From positions 1 to 64,000 of the forward strand of contig NZ_AFXZ01000036.1 of the NCBI RefSeq assembly GCF_000224335.1: 64,000 nt of DNA, in the 5' to 3' direction. Under the pieces are notes generated by a model. That model saw nothing but the letters and a program-made list of their open reading frames with translations. It was not told the DNA's origin and did no database searches. Numbering within the stretch: the stretch's first letter is position 1; each line of letters opens with the position of its first letter. Below, piece by piece: positions 1-9,696 of this stretch. Source of the stretch: Bizionia argentinensis JUB59. Its GTDB lineage: Bacteria > Bacteroidota > Bacteroidia > Flavobacteriales > Flavobacteriaceae. A program made the position numbers and the translations under genes.

Positions 1-44
1 AACTAAACTTATAGTGTGTTTTTTTGTGTGTATTTTAAAAAAGA

Positions 45-227
45 TTACTCTTTTTTCTCAATGTTGTCATCTTCTTCTTTGCTAGCGTCTTTAAATTCTT
101 TAATTCCGCTACCTAAACCACGCATTAATTCAGGGATTTTTTTACCCCCAAATAATAAAAGCACAATAACGACAATTAGTGCTATTTGCCATGGTCCTAT
201 TGCCAGTGGTAACATATATAAAATCAT
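45..227 (-). CDS. tatA: Sec-independent translocase subunit TatA/TatE
   Basis: Channel-forming subunit of the twin-arginine pathway, which moves folded proteins across the inner membrane. The 60-residue protein has one N-terminal membrane helix (about residues 9-25), the family hinge FGGKKIPEL, the amphipathic helix [10 protein letters not shown] and a charged tail. The start used is the first ATG; an internal ATG at residue 5 would also give a normal TatA. It is divergent from the M23 peptidase gene. No tatC is present in the window, which is common because tat genes are often scattered in this phylum. Confidence 0.93.
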   Translation of the reverse strand: MILYMLPLAIGPWQIALIVVIVLLLFGGKKIPELMRGLGSGIKEFKDASKEEDDNIEKKE

Positions 228-246
228 ATAGCTTTATTTTAAAGTA

Positions 247-254
247 CAAAGTTA
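247..254 (-). promoter_or_regulatory. Candidate -7 element for tatA
   Basis: On the minus strand the sequence reads TAACTTTG, a match to the Bacteroidota -7 consensus TAnnTTTG, about 20 bases upstream of the tatA ATG. No clear TTG is seen at the usual -33 distance, so support is moderate. Confidence 0.45.
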
Positions 255-345
255 ATAATTAAAGTTTAATATAAACGCTTTAATACCAACTTTAGCACGA
301 ACTAAATACGATAGTGCCATAATTTTAATTAATTTCGCAATACCT

Positions 346-1215
346 ATGGTTAAGAAAAAGAAGAAACCCAGAAAGTTTGCCAAGAAACTACTCAATAAGT
401 ATCGTTTAGTTATTCTAAACGAGGATACTTTTGAGGAGCGTATTTCGTTAAAATTAACGCGACTTAACGTGTTTGTTTTACTTTCTTTATCGGCTATTTT
501 TTTAGTTGTTTCAACGAGTATTCTAATCGCATTTACACCTCTTCGGGAATATATACCTGGTTATTCATCGGTTGCGCTTAAAAAACGTGCGACAGAATTA
601 AATTATAAAACCGATTCTTTACAACGTGTAATTGCTATAAATGAGCAATATTTTTCATCTATAAAGAAAGTTTTACATGGGGAAATTGATAAAGTAGACT
701 TTAATAAAGATTCCATTATTGAGGCGACCAAACAAGAAGCAAAAACCTTCGATTTATCGCCAAGCAAAGAGGATTCGTTATTGCGAGAAAAAGTTAAAAA
801 AGAAGATAAGTATAACTTATTCGAATCGGCAAAACTCAATTCAAGCTTTATATTATTCCCACCAGTTTCTGGAGAAATTTCTCAAGAGTACAATGTCGAA
901 GAAAAACATTTTGCTGTGGATATTGTAACTAAAAAAGACACACCTGTAAAAGCAACAGCCGACGGTACCGTTATTTTCGCCGATTGGACTACCGATGGCG
1001 GTTATGTAATTATTTTAGAGCACAGTCAGGGTTTAATATCAGTATACAAGCACAATGCCCTGTTGACCAAAAGTCAAGGGGATTTAGTAACGGCAGGCGA
1101 AGTTATTGCCACAACTGGTAACAGCGGTGAATTAACCACAGGACCGCATTTACATTTTGAATTGTGGAGTGATGGATATCCTATTAATCCCACTAATTTT
1201 ATAGACTTTAAATAA
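346..1215 (+). CDS. M23 family metallopeptidase (LytM domain), membrane anchored
   Basis: Predicted peptidoglycan endopeptidase that cuts peptide cross-links in the periplasm. The 289-residue protein begins with a very basic cytoplasmic tail (KKKKKPRKFAKK), has one membrane helix at about residues 40-62, a charged linker probably helical at 75-150, and a C-terminal LytM domain (about 180-285). The zinc ligands are intact: H188-xxx-D192 and H268-L-H270 (GPHLHFE), so it should be an active enzyme, unlike the EnvC-like protein at 53666. Its stop overlaps the GH3 gene start by one base, so the two are probably co-transcribed. Confidence 0.92.
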   Translation: MVKKKKKPRKFAKKLLNKYRLVILNEDTFEERISLKLTRLNVFVLLSLSAIFLVVSTSILIAFTPLREYIPGYSSVALKKRATELNYKTDSLQRVIAINEQYFSSIKKVLHGEIDKVDFNKDSIIEATKQEAKTFDLSPSKEDSLLREKVKKEDKYNLFESAKLNSSFILFPPVSGEISQEYNVEEKHFAVDIVTKKDTPVKATADGTVIFADWTTDGGYVIILEHSQGLISVYKHNALLTKSQGDLVTAGEVIATTGNSGELTTGPHLHFELWSDGYPINPTNFIDFK

Positions 1216-2717
1216 TGTTTTCACTAAAAGCAGCATTGGCAGTACCATTTGCAAAATTCATAGTTAAAAAGGAGCAAAAATGGATTAATAATCCTCTTGA
1301 AACGCAAGAGCGGGTATTTCAGGATCTTATAAATGATGCGGCTTCAACCGCTTTTGGAGTCGATCATGAGTTTGCGAGTATTAAAAGTCACGCTGATTAT
1401 GTAAAACGAGTTCCTATTCGTGATTATGAAGATCTAAAACCTTATGTAGATCGAGTTGTAGCTGGAGAATCGGATGTACTTTGGAAAGGCAAGCCTTTGT
1501 ATTTTGCAAAAACATCTGGAACAACCTCTGGTGCTAAATATATCCCTTTAACCAAGGAAAGTATGCCAACGCATGTTGCTGCGGCTCGGAATGCTATTTT
1601 ATCTTATATTCATGAAACGGGCAACGCTAAATTCGTTTCTGGTAAAATGATTTTTTTACAAGGAAGCCCTGTTTTAACGGAGCAAAACGGGATTCAATTA
1701 GGGCGTTTATCGGGAATTGTAGCGCATTTTGTACCTAAATATCTCCAAAAAAATAGAATGCCATCTTGGGAAACCAATTGTATAGACGACTGGGAAACCA
1801 AGGTCGAAGCGGTCGTTAAGGAAACGCTTCCTGAAGATATGACGGTTATTTCGGGAATTCCTTCTTGGGTACAAATGTATTTTGAGAAAATCCAGGAGAA
1901 GACCGGCAAAAAAGTAGGTGATGTTTTTAAAAACTTCAACCTCTTTATTTTTGGAGGAGTTAACTACGAACCATATCGCGCCAAATTTGAAAGTTTAATT
2001 GGAAGAAAAGTAGACAGTATTGAATTATATCCAGCAAGTGAAGGTTTTTTCGCTTACCAAGATAAGCAAAATGAAAAAGGAATGTTGTTGCTTTTAAACG
2101 GCGGCATTTTTTACGAATTTGTTCCAGCCGATGAGTTTTTTAATGAAAACCCAATAAGATTAACGCTTAAAGATGTGAAAGTAGGTGTTAATTACGTCAT
2201 GATTATTTCTACCAATGCTGGACTTTGGGCTTATAATGTGGGCGATACCATTATGTTTACATCTATAAAACCGTTTCGCGTGATTGTTTCCGGAAGAATA
2301 AAACATTTTATTTCTGCTTTTGGAGAACATGTTATAGGCAAGGAAGTGGAACAAGCTTTAAAGGAAGGTATAGAAGGAAGCAACTTTCAAATTTCGGAAT
2401 TTACGGTTTCACCACAAATAAATCCAGAATCTGGATTACCATTTCATGAGTGGTTTATTGAGTTTGAAAATAACGTAGAAAACGTTTCAGATTTGGCAAC
2501 TAAAATAGATGCCGCTTTACAGGAACAGAACAGCTATTATTTCGACTTAATAAAAGGAAAGGTTTTACAGCCTTTAAAAATATCAGAAGTTAAGAAAAAT
2601 GGTTTTCAAACCTATATGAAGTCAGTAGGTAAACTAGGTGGACAGAATAAAATACCACGATTATCAAACGACCGCGTAATAGCTGACAAAATCTACGATC
2701 TGAATTTGATTAAATAA
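1215..2717 (+). CDS. GH3 auxin-responsive promoter family protein (acyl-adenylating enzyme)
   Basis: Member of the GH3 branch of the ANL adenylating superfamily, which in plants conjugates amino acids to acyl acids. Bacterial members are common in Bacteroidota but their substrate is not established. The 500-residue length fits the family. The phosphate-binding motif TSGTTSGAKYIP lies near residue 100 and the adenine-pocket motif YPASEGFF near residue 275. The ATG overlaps the stop of the M23 gene, giving translational coupling. I infer an acyl or amino-acyl ligase; the substrate cannot be read from sequence. Confidence 0.88.
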   Translation: MFSLKAALAVPFAKFIVKKEQKWINNPLETQERVFQDLINDAASTAFGVDHEFASIKSHADYVKRVPIRDYEDLKPYVDRVVAGESDVLWKGKPLYFAKTSGTTSGAKYIPLTKESMPTHVAAARNAILSYIHETGNAKFVSGKMIFLQGSPVLTEQNGIQLGRLSGIVAHFVPKYLQKNRMPSWETNCIDDWETKVEAVVKETLPEDMTVISGIPSWVQMYFEKIQEKTGKKVGDVFKNFNLFIFGGVNYEPYRAKFESLIGRKVDSIELYPASEGFFAYQDKQNEKGMLLLLNGGIFYEFVPADEFFNENPIRLTLKDVKVGVNYVMIISTNAGLWAYNVGDTIMFTSIKPFRVIVSGRIKHFISAFGEHVIGKEVEQALKEGIEGSNFQISEFTVSPQINPESGLPFHEWFIEFENNVENVSDLATKIDAALQEQNSYYFDLIKGKVLQPLKISEVKKNGFQTYMKSVGKLGGQNKIPRLSNDRVIADKIYDLNLIK

Positions 2718-2720
2718 TAG

Positions 2721-2728
2721 TATATTTG
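2721..2728 (+). promoter_or_regulatory. Candidate -7 element for the DUF6909-like gene
   Basis: TATATTTG matches TAnnTTTG and ends 17 bases before the ATG at 2746. It begins four bases after the GH3 stop, so the next gene may have its own promoter. The nearest upstream TTG (2706-2708) is only 12 bases away, shorter than the usual 17-21. Confidence 0.45.
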
Positions 2729-2745
2729 AAAATTAAACAGTATTT

Positions 2746-4440
2746 ATGAATAAAATAATGCATCATGCGAGAACGAGAGCTCAAGAAAGCTCAAATGCAA
2801 TAGAAAGAATGTACATAACCATGAGACATTTGTTTAATCGTGGTTTTTATAAGCCTATGGGTGTTTCGGGTGAAACACTTCGTGAGGCTTTGTTGCTTTT
2901 AAGACCAGAGATTTACGGGTCTATAGGCGATGAAAAAGCTGAACTGGAAGGCCTTTTATATGTCATAGACAGATTGCCACAAGGTATTGAAGAATGTATG
3001 TTTATTAACCTTACTAGTGATGAAGGGTATAGTAACTCACATTTTAAACCGATAATTCCATCAAAACGACGTAGAAATTGTTATCGTATTGACGATGAAC
3101 AAATGAATATTGAAATAACGCGAGGCCGTTCAGAAATATATGATATTCTAACGCATTTAACGTTTTTGTTTGTAGAGTCGCATAAAATAAGCAAACGTGT
3201 TTTAATAGATGAAAACGGAAATACTACACGCGATTGGATTAAGTTAGAAAAAGCAGTTTTATCAAAAAAGAAACTGACTCAAATTGAACGTGAAGTTGCC
3301 ATTTCGCATACTGCTAATATTTTAGGACGCACTTTTAATGAGTTGAGTTTTGTATACGGACAGTTTCAGACACCAGAACAACCAGAGCGTTTATTACATA
3401 TTGTTTATTGGTTAGGAAAATTAGCCATAGAAGAAGTTATAAATAATAATAGACGTACCATAACATTTAGTCCTGTTTTAAGAGAGCGATTAGGACATCA
3501 TATTCACGGTGAAATTTGGGCTGATAAAATTAAAAATGTCTTACATAAAAATAATCTTCTAGAAAGACCTATTCACATCATTAGTGCTAATATGCACAGT
3601 GTTATGAATACATTATACGCGCCAGTCGCTTTGAAGAGTTTATTGGCAAAAAAAACGATATTTCAGGTTTACGAGGAATTAAGTAAAAAAGAAAACGAAG
3701 TACTTCGAAATAAAGTCACTAATCAAGCATTACAAAATGGTATGATTTACATACCCGATAGTTCTGGAACCAATATAGATGTTCAAATATTTGATACGGA
3801 TAAGCTGGATTTATCTAAAACCGATTTAGAGATTAACAATACCGAGGAGAAATCCGACAAGCCTATTGTATTTGTGATGGATTATGCTTTTGGAGAACAA
3901 GCTTATGAAACAATTGATGAGCTATTAAAACCAGCATTAATTGATAATAAGAGTATATGTTTAAACGTAGCGTCGGTATCCATTATGGGTAAAGCTGGAA
4001 TTTTGGAAGGTGGTAAAGGTGATATTATGATACCATCTGCCCATATTTTCGAAGGTACAGCCGATAATTATCCATTTGTTAATGAATTATCTAAAGCCGA
4101 TTTTGAAGGTAATGGATTAGCGGTTTTTGAAGGTTCTATGATAACCGTTCTAGGGACCTCTTTACAAAATAAGGATATTTTGAAGTTTTTCTATAACTCA
4201 ACATGGCACGTTATTGGTTTGGAAATGGAAGGCGCGCATTATCAAAAAGCGATTCAATCTGCTTCCAAAGTTAGAAAAACTATTAATCCAGACGTCAAAG
4301 TACGATACGCGTATTATGCTAGTGACAACCCATTAGAAACTGGTGGCACATTAGCATCAGGCGGATTGGGAACTTCAGGCGTTAAACCGACCTATTTAAT
4401 AACCCGAAAAATATTGCAACAAATTTTTAATAATCAGTAA
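2746..4440 (+). CDS. DUF6909-like protein with nucleoside-phosphorylase-like C-terminal domain
   Basis: Large (564 residues) protein that I associate with the uncharacterised Flavobacteria family DUF6909. The N-terminal 1-350 region is soluble, rich in charged residues and without a recognised fold. The C-terminal part (about 370-560) looks like the nucleoside phosphorylase/nucleosidase (NP-I) fold: LEGGKGDIMIP resembles the phosphate/substrate loop, E493-M-E-G-A resembles the ribose-binding EMEA motif, and S526-D527 sits where the catalytic Asp of PNP/MTA nucleosidases occurs. A purine or nucleotide N-glycosidase or phosphorylase activity is an inference. It follows the GH3 gene but may have its own promoter. 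Confidence 0.7.
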   Translation: MNKIMHHARTRAQESSNAIERMYITMRHLFNRGFYKPMGVSGETLREALLLLRPEIYGSIGDEKAELEGLLYVIDRLPQGIEECMFINLTSDEGYSNSHFKPIIPSKRRRNCYRIDDEQMNIEITRGRSEIYDILTHLTFLFVESHKISKRVLIDENGNTTRDWIKLEKAVLSKKKLTQIEREVAISHTANILGRTFNELSFVYGQFQTPEQPERLLHIVYWLGKLAIEEVINNNRRTITFSPVLRERLGHHIHGEIWADKIKNVLHKNNLLERPIHIISANMHSVMNTLYAPVALKSLLAKKTIFQVYEELSKKENEVLRNKVTNQALQNGMIYIPDSSGTNIDVQIFDTDKLDLSKTDLEINNTEEKSDKPIVFVMDYAFGEQAYETIDELLKPALIDNKSICLNVASVSIMGKAGILEGGKGDIMIPSAHIFEGTADNYPFVNELSKADFEGNGLAVFEGSMITVLGTSLQNKDILKFFYNSTWHVIGLEMEGAHYQKAIQSASKVRKTINPDVKVRYAYYASDNPLETGGTLASGGLGTSGVKPTYLITRKILQQIFNNQ

Positions 4441-4446
4441 TAGAAT

Positions 4447-5532
4447 ATGAACGAGAATCCCAGTCCATCTAATCCCCAAAACAATTCGGAAGAAGTCGAT
4501 TTAGGCCAGTTGTTTAAGCTTATAGGAAATGCATTTGATCGTTTCTTTAGGTTTATAGCTAATATATTTAAAGGTATCTTTTTAGCTTTTGTTTGGCTCA
4601 TTTTTTTCTTAAAAAAACATCTTATAAAACTTGCAATCGCAGGAATTGTCGGAATTATTTTAGGAGTAATATTGGATAAAACATCCGATCCAGTGTATAA
4701 GTCTTATATAACTGTAAAACAAAATTTTGATATTGGAGAAAATCTATATAATGCTATTAATTATTATAACGATTTAGTAAAGCAGGAGGATTTAAAGACT
4801 TTAAAAAAGGTTTTTCATATGCCAGAAGATAGTCTTGCCTCTATTAGAAATTTTGAGATTAAATCTGTAACCAACGAAAAGCAAAAAATTAAAAGATATG
4901 ATGATTATTTACAAACACTGGATACTTCAGTAGCTTCTACTGTTACCTATGAGTTTTTTTTAAAAAATGACAAAGATTATAGCCATGACTATCAACAAAT
5001 AGCTATTACAGCCAAGGGACGAAATAGTTTTAATGCTGTTTTTAGCAATATTATTGAAAATATTAATACCAACAGCTATTTAAAAAGGGAACAAGAAAAA
5101 GATATAAAGGAACTTAAAGAACAAGCTTTAGCAATTTCTAATTCGATGATTAAGTCGGATACGTTGCTTTCGGTTTATCAAAAAGCCATTATCAAATCGG
5201 CTGAAAACAATAATGAATTTCAAGGAAAAATCACCATTGAAAACAAAGATTATAGAAACTCAACTAAAGAGTTTGAACTCTATAGTAAAGATTTAGAGCT
5301 TAAAGAGAAACTCGTTGAAATAGAGAGGGAAATTGCTGATAAAAAGTTTGTTATAGAAATAACATCTAGTAATCAAGATAGTGGTTCTGTGGATAATAGA
5401 AAGCAACTTTTTGGTTGGTATTTCAATGGAAAAGTCTTTTATGCCTTTGTTTTATTAGGGCTTACGTTTTTAGTGTTAATAGGTTTAGAATTTTTTAGAT
5501 TTATAGGACGTTTTAAAGATAAAGCAGCATGA
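4447..5532 (+). CDS. Wzz-like chain-length determinant / inner-membrane polysaccharide protein
   Basis: 361-residue membrane protein with hydrophobic segments at about residues 36-56 and 58-77, a long periplasmic helical region and a C-terminal membrane helix at about 330-352. This two-ended membrane topology and the position as first gene of a polysaccharide locus fit the Wzz/chain-length co-polymerase family, although the sequence is divergent and I see no tyrosine-kinase domain. The stop overlaps the rfbB start by four bases (ATGA), so it is coupled to rfbB. Role in chain length control is inferred from topology and context. Confidence 0.6.
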   Translation: MNENPSPSNPQNNSEEVDLGQLFKLIGNAFDRFFRFIANIFKGIFLAFVWLIFFLKKHLIKLAIAGIVGIILGVILDKTSDPVYKSYITVKQNFDIGENLYNAINYYNDLVKQEDLKTLKKVFHMPEDSLASIRNFEIKSVTNEKQKIKRYDDYLQTLDTSVASTVTYEFFLKNDKDYSHDYQQIAITAKGRNSFNAVFSNIIENINTNSYLKREQEKDIKELKEQALAISNSMIKSDTLLSVYQKAIIKSAENNNEFQGKITIENKDYRNSTKEFELYSKDLELKEKLVEIEREIADKKFVIEITSSNQDSGSVDNRKQLFGWYFNGKVFYAFVLLGLTFLVLIGLEFFRFIGRFKDKAA

Positions 5533-6587
5533 ATAACATGAATAAATCTATTTTAATTACTGGAGGTGCTGGGTTTATTGGCTCTCATGTGGTTCGGTTA
5601 TTTGTAGAAAAATACCCAAACTATACTATTTTTAACCTTGATTCATTAACCTATGCAGGGAATTTAGAGAACCTAAAGGATATTGAAAACAAACCGAATT
5701 ATACATTTATAAAAGCAGATATTACGGATGAAGCCGAAATAAATGTGCTTTTTAAAAAGTATCAATTTGAGGCGGTAATACATTTAGCAGCTGAATCGCA
5801 TGTGGATAGATCCATTGAAGATCCTTTAGCATTTGTAAAAACCAATGTTATTGGTACCATGGTTTTGTTAAACGCCTTTAAAAACCTTTGGAAAGCTGAT
5901 TTCAGGAACAAACTATTTTATCATATTAGCACCGATGAGGTTTATGGAACCTTAGGTGATACGGGGCTTTTTACAGAAAACACCTCTTACGATCCAAACT
6001 CACCTTATTCGGCTTCTAAAGCGAGCTCGGATCATTTTGTAAGAGCCTATGGTGAAACCTATGGTTTGCCCTATGTTATTTCTAACTGTTCCAATAACTA
6101 TGGTCAAAATCAATTTCCAGAAAAATTGATTCCATTATTTATTAATAATATCATTAACAAGAAACCGCTTCCTGTTTATGGCGACGGAAATTATACCCGT
6201 GATTGGTTATATGTGCAGGATCATGCTATAGCAATAGACTTGGTATTTCATAAAGGAATATTAGGAGAAACGTATAATATTGGTGGTTTTAATGAATGGA
6301 AGAACATCGATTTGGTCTCGTTGTTATGTGAACAAATGGATATGGCATTAAAACGCCCCGCAGACTCTTCAAAAGAATTAATCACCTACGTGAAAGATCG
6401 TCCAGGTCATGATTTACGCTATGCTATCGACGCGTCTAAAATTAAAAATGAATTGGGTTGGGAGCCTTCTGTAACTTTTGAGCAGGGTTTGAAAAGAACA
6501 ATCGATTGGTATTTAGATAATGTTGATTGGCTACAAAGCGTTACAAGCGGCACGTATCAGTCCTATTACGATAAACAATATAACTAG
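5529..6587 (+). CDS. rfbB: dTDP-glucose 4,6-dehydratase
   Basis: Second step of dTDP-L-rhamnose synthesis: converts dTDP-glucose to dTDP-4-keto-6-deoxyglucose. Extended short-chain dehydrogenase with NAD-binding GGAGFIG (12-18), catalytic T135-D136-E137 in STDEVYG and the Y160-xxx-K164 pair (YSASK). The 352-residue length is typical. The order rfbB-A-C-D continues downstream on the same strand; the start overlaps the preceding stop. Confidence 0.96.
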   Translation: MNNMNKSILITGGAGFIGSHVVRLFVEKYPNYTIFNLDSLTYAGNLENLKDIENKPNYTFIKADITDEAEINVLFKKYQFEAVIHLAAESHVDRSIEDPLAFVKTNVIGTMVLLNAFKNLWKADFRNKLFYHISTDEVYGTLGDTGLFTENTSYDPNSPYSASKASSDHFVRAYGETYGLPYVISNCSNNYGQNQFPEKLIPLFINNIINKKPLPVYGDGNYTRDWLYVQDHAIAIDLVFHKGILGETYNIGGFNEWKNIDLVSLLCEQMDMALKRPADSSKELITYVKDRPGHDLRYAIDASKIKNELGWEPSVTFEQGLKRTIDWYLDNVDWLQSVTSGTYQSYYDKQYN

Positions 6588-6604
6588 ATTTTTCAATTTT
6601 TTAG

Positions 6605-6618
6605 AACCTGATAAGGTT
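6605..6618. other. Small hairpin between rfbB and rfbA
   Basis: AACCT and AGGTT form a 5-bp stem around GATA in the 56-base rfbB-rfbA gap. It resembles short palindromes that I recall as scattered in Flavobacteria genomes. It has no T-tract, so a terminator is unlikely. Confidence 0.3.
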
Positions 6619-6643
6619 TTAGAAACTATAAATTAAATTTTTA

Positions 6644-7510
6644 ATGAAAGGAATTATACTCGCTGGAGGATCCGGAACTAGACTTCATCCATTAACATTA
6701 TCTGTAAGTAAGCAATTAATGCCGATTTATGATAAACCCATGATTTATTATCCGCTTTCCACCTTAATGTTTGCTGGAATTAAAGAAATCTTAATTATTT
6801 CAACTCCCAAAGATTTACCGCTTTTTGAAGAACTTTTAGGCGATGGTAAAAAGTATGGTTGCACTTTTGAATATGCAGTTCAAGAAGCGCCAAATGGATT
6901 AGCAGAGGCTTTTATTATAGGTGAGGAATTTATAGGTAATGATAAAATAGCCCTTATTTTAGGAGATAATATTTTCTACGGCTCGGGGTTGGCCAAATTA
7001 TTGCAGAGTAATAACAATCCTGATGGTGGAATTATCTATGCGTATCGCGTTCATGACCCTGAACGTTATGGTGTAGTAGAATTTAATGCAGCCGGACAAG
7101 CTATTTCTATAGAAGAAAAACCTGAAAATCCGAAATCTAATTATGCCGTTCCAGGTATTTATTTTTATGATAATTCGGTTGTTAACATCGCCAAAAACAT
7201 CAAGCCTAGCCATCGCGGTGAATTGGAAATTACAGATATTAATAGAGCGTATTTAAGTCAGGGTAAATTAAGTGTGAGTATTTTAGATCGCGGCACTGCA
7301 TGGTTGGACACGGGTACTTTTCAGTCGCTTATGCAAGCTTCTCAATTTGTTGAGGTTTTGGAGGAAAGACAAGGATTAAAAATAGGCTCTATTGAAGCTG
7401 CAGCTTTTGAAATGGGTTACATTTCAGAAAATCAATTTAGAGCATTGGCAGAACCACTTTTAAAAAGCGGTTATGGAAAAAATTTATTAGGCTTATTGAA
7501 TAAAAAATAA
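6644..7510 (+). CDS. rfbA: Glucose-1-phosphate thymidylyltransferase
   Basis: First step of dTDP-rhamnose synthesis, joining glucose-1-phosphate and dTTP. The N-terminus has the nucleotidyltransferase signature [11 protein letters not shown] followed by [25 protein letters not shown] carries the metal-binding Asp, and [13 protein letters not shown] is the sugar-binding stretch. Length 288 is normal for RmlA. Its last base overlaps the rfbC start. Confidence 0.96.
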   Translation: MKGIILAGGSGTRLHPLTLSVSKQLMPIYDKPMIYYPLSTLMFAGIKEILIISTPKDLPLFEELLGDGKKYGCTFEYAVQEAPNGLAEAFIIGEEFIGNDKIALILGDNIFYGSGLAKLLQSNNNPDGGIIYAYRVHDPERYGVVEFNAAGQAISIEEKPENPKSNYAVPGIYFYDNSVVNIAKNIKPSHRGELEITDINRAYLSQGKLSVSILDRGTAWLDTGTFQSLMQASQFVEVLEERQGLKIGSIEAAAFEMGYISENQFRALAEPLLKSGYGKNLLGLLNKK

Positions 7511-8055
7511 TGACTGTAATAGAAACGAAATTAGAAGGCTGTTTTATAATTGAACCTAAAGTATTTGAAGACAAAAGAGGTTATTTTTTTGAATCCTTTA
7601 ATGAAAAGGAATTTCAGAAATTAACTGGTACTAACACAAATTTTTTACAGGACAATGAGTCTTATTCAATAAGAGGTGTTTTAAGAGGCCTGCATTATCA
7701 AACAGGAATTCATGCACAAGCAAAATTAGTACGCGTTATTAAAGGAAGTGTTTTAGATGTAGCTGTTGATATTAGAAAGAATTCTTCTACGTTTGGTCAA
7801 TATATTTCCTTTGAACTCACCGAAGATAATAAGAGACAATTATTTGTCCCTAGAGGCTTTGCTCATGGGTTTGTTGTTTTAAGCGACACAGCTATTTTTG
7901 CCTACAAATGCGATAATTATTACAATAAAGAATCGGAAGGCGGCATAATTTATAACGATCCGAGTTTAAATATAGATTGGAAATTACCAGAAGAATCTCT
8001 TTTAGTTTCTGAAAAAGATGTGATTTTGTCCAAACTAGAGAATGCAAAACTATGA
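7510..8055 (+). CDS. rfbC: dTDP-4-dehydrorhamnose 3,5-epimerase
   Basis: Third enzyme of the pathway, a cupin-fold epimerase. RGVLRGLHYQ holds the catalytic His62, VPRGFAHGF is the conserved core strand, and YKCDNYYN carries the conserved tyrosines near the active site. The 181-residue length is standard. It overlaps rfbA by one base and rfbD by four, indicating translational coupling. Confidence 0.95.
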   Translation: MTVIETKLEGCFIIEPKVFEDKRGYFFESFNEKEFQKLTGTNTNFLQDNESYSIRGVLRGLHYQTGIHAQAKLVRVIKGSVLDVAVDIRKNSSTFGQYISFELTEDNKRQLFVPRGFAHGFVVLSDTAIFAYKCDNYYNKESEGGIIYNDPSLNIDWKLPEESLLVSEKDVILSKLENAKL

Positions 8056-8909
8056 TAAAAATCCTAGTAACTGGAGGAAACGGACAATTAGCGAGCTGTA
8101 TAAAAGACCTTGAAAAATTATATAATAAGTTAAAATTTATCTATACAGATTATCAGGAATTGGATATTACAGATTTGGAATCCGTTGACACTTTTTTTAA
8201 AAATAATTCATTTGACTACTGTATAAATTGTGCCGCCTATACAGCAGTAGACAAAGCAGAAAGCGAGATAAAAATTGCTTTTGATGTGAATGAAATTGGT
8301 GCAAAAAACTTGGCAATTGTTTGCAAAGATTTTCATGCGACTTTAATGCATGTATCTACTGATTTCGTTTTTGATGGAAGAAAGTCTAGTTTTTATAAGG
8401 AAGAAGACTTTGTTAACCCAATAAGTGTTTATGGACAATCGAAATTAAAAGGAGAACTTCAAATATCAAAGAGTCTATCCAACCACTTTATTTTTAGAAC
8501 CTCTTGGTTGTACTCTGAACACGGTAATAACTTCATGAAAACGATGATGCGATTATCTAAAGAAAAAGATGAATTAAGTGTAGTTGTGGACCAAATTGGC
8601 ACGCCTACTTATGCGAAAGATTTGGCGCAATTGATCTTACAGCTGATTTCTACTAAAAACACGCAATATGGATTATATCATTACAGTAACGAAGGTGTGG
8701 CCAGTTGGTATGATTTCGCGAAAGCTATTTTTGAAGAAATAGATGCTGAAATAAAATTATCACCTATAAAAACCACTGAATATCCTACCCCAGCAAAAAG
8801 ACCAGCGTTTAGTGTGCTGGATAAATCTAAAATTAAAAGGACATTTCAGCTAGAAATTCCACATTGGCGAGATAGTTTAAGGAAAGCACTTTTAAATTAC
8901 AATGGATAA
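8052..8909 (+). CDS. rfbD: dTDP-4-dehydrorhamnose reductase
   Basis: Last enzyme of dTDP-L-rhamnose synthesis. GGNGQLAS (8-15) is the NADPH-binding loop, STDFVFDG is the family motif and Y127-xxx-K131 (YGQSK) is the catalytic pair. Length 285 fits RmlD. The four-base overlap with rfbC and eight-base overlap with cysQ place all of them in one transcript. Confidence 0.95.
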   Translation: MIKILVTGGNGQLASCIKDLEKLYNKLKFIYTDYQELDITDLESVDTFFKNNSFDYCINCAAYTAVDKAESEIKIAFDVNEIGAKNLAIVCKDFHATLMHVSTDFVFDGRKSSFYKEEDFVNPISVYGQSKLKGELQISKSLSNHFIFRTSWLYSEHGNNFMKTMMRLSKEKDELSVVVDQIGTPTYAKDLAQLILQLISTKNTQYGLYHYSNEGVASWYDFAKAIFEEIDAEIKLSPIKTTEYPTPAKRPAFSVLDKSKIKRTFQLEIPHWRDSLRKALLNYNG

Positions 8910-9696
8910 CAATTTACACATTGCTATAAAGGCCTCTTTAGCCGCAGGAAAAGTTGTCATGGAAGTTTATGAAACCGCATTTAATGTGGAGCTAAAAGAT
9001 GATAAATCGCCATTAACAGAAGCTGATAACAAAGCGAATGCTGTTATCAATGCGTATTTAATTCCCACTGAAATTCCTATAATCTCGGAAGAGAATAAAC
9101 AAACAGACTATGCTATCAGAAAAGAATGGGAAACCTGTTGGGTAGTGGATCCAGTTGATGGAACGAAAGAATTTGTAAAACGCAATGGCGAGTTCACGGT
9201 TAACATAGCTTTAGTTGCAAAAGGAAAGCCTGTATTAGGTGTTATTTATGTGCCTGCGACCAAAACCCTTTATTACGCGGATAAAGAAATAAATCAGGCT
9301 TTTAAAGCCGATTTAGAATCGCATGATGTTTCAATAGCCAAAGTTTTAGAATTGGCTGTAGCATTACAACCAAAAGATGAAAACTCCAAAATAATTCAAG
9401 TTGTGGCAAGTCGATCGCATATGAATCAAGATACGTTAACTTTCGTGGAAAGCTTAAAAGGCGAAGGCAAAGAAGTAGAAATTATTTCTAAAGGAAGCTC
9501 ATTAAAGTTTTGTTTACTAGCTGAAGGTTTGGCTGATGTATATCCGCGATTTGCACCTACTATGGAATGGGATACCGCAGCTGGCCAAGCCATTTGCAAT
9601 GCCGTTGGATTGCAAGTCCTTTCAACAGAAACTAATAGTTCATTAGCTTATAATAAAGAAAATTTATTGAATAGCTATTTTGTGGCTGGAAAGTAA
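8902..9696 (+). CDS. cysQ: 3'(2'),5'-bisphosphate nucleotidase
   Basis: Inositol-monophosphatase-fold enzyme that removes the 3'-phosphate from PAP, the by-product of PAPS-dependent sulfation and sulfate assimilation. The metal-binding motifs are present: E63-E64 and D83-PVD86-GT (DPVDGTKEF), plus MEWDTAAGQAIC near the C-terminus. Length 264 is usual for CysQ. Its place at the end of the rhamnose operon may hint at a sulfated polysaccharide, but no sulfotransferase is visible here, so this is only an inference. Confidence 0.9.
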   Translation: MDNNLHIAIKASLAAGKVVMEVYETAFNVELKDDKSPLTEADNKANAVINAYLIPTEIPIISEENKQTDYAIRKEWETCWVVDPVDGTKEFVKRNGEFTVNIALVAKGKPVLGVIYVPATKTLYYADKEINQAFKADLESHDVSIAKVLELAVALQPKDENSKIIQVVASRSHMNQDTLTFVESLKGEGKEVEIISKGSSLKFCLLAEGLADVYPRFAPTMEWDTAAGQAICNAVGLQVLSTETNSSLAYNKENLLNSYFVAGK

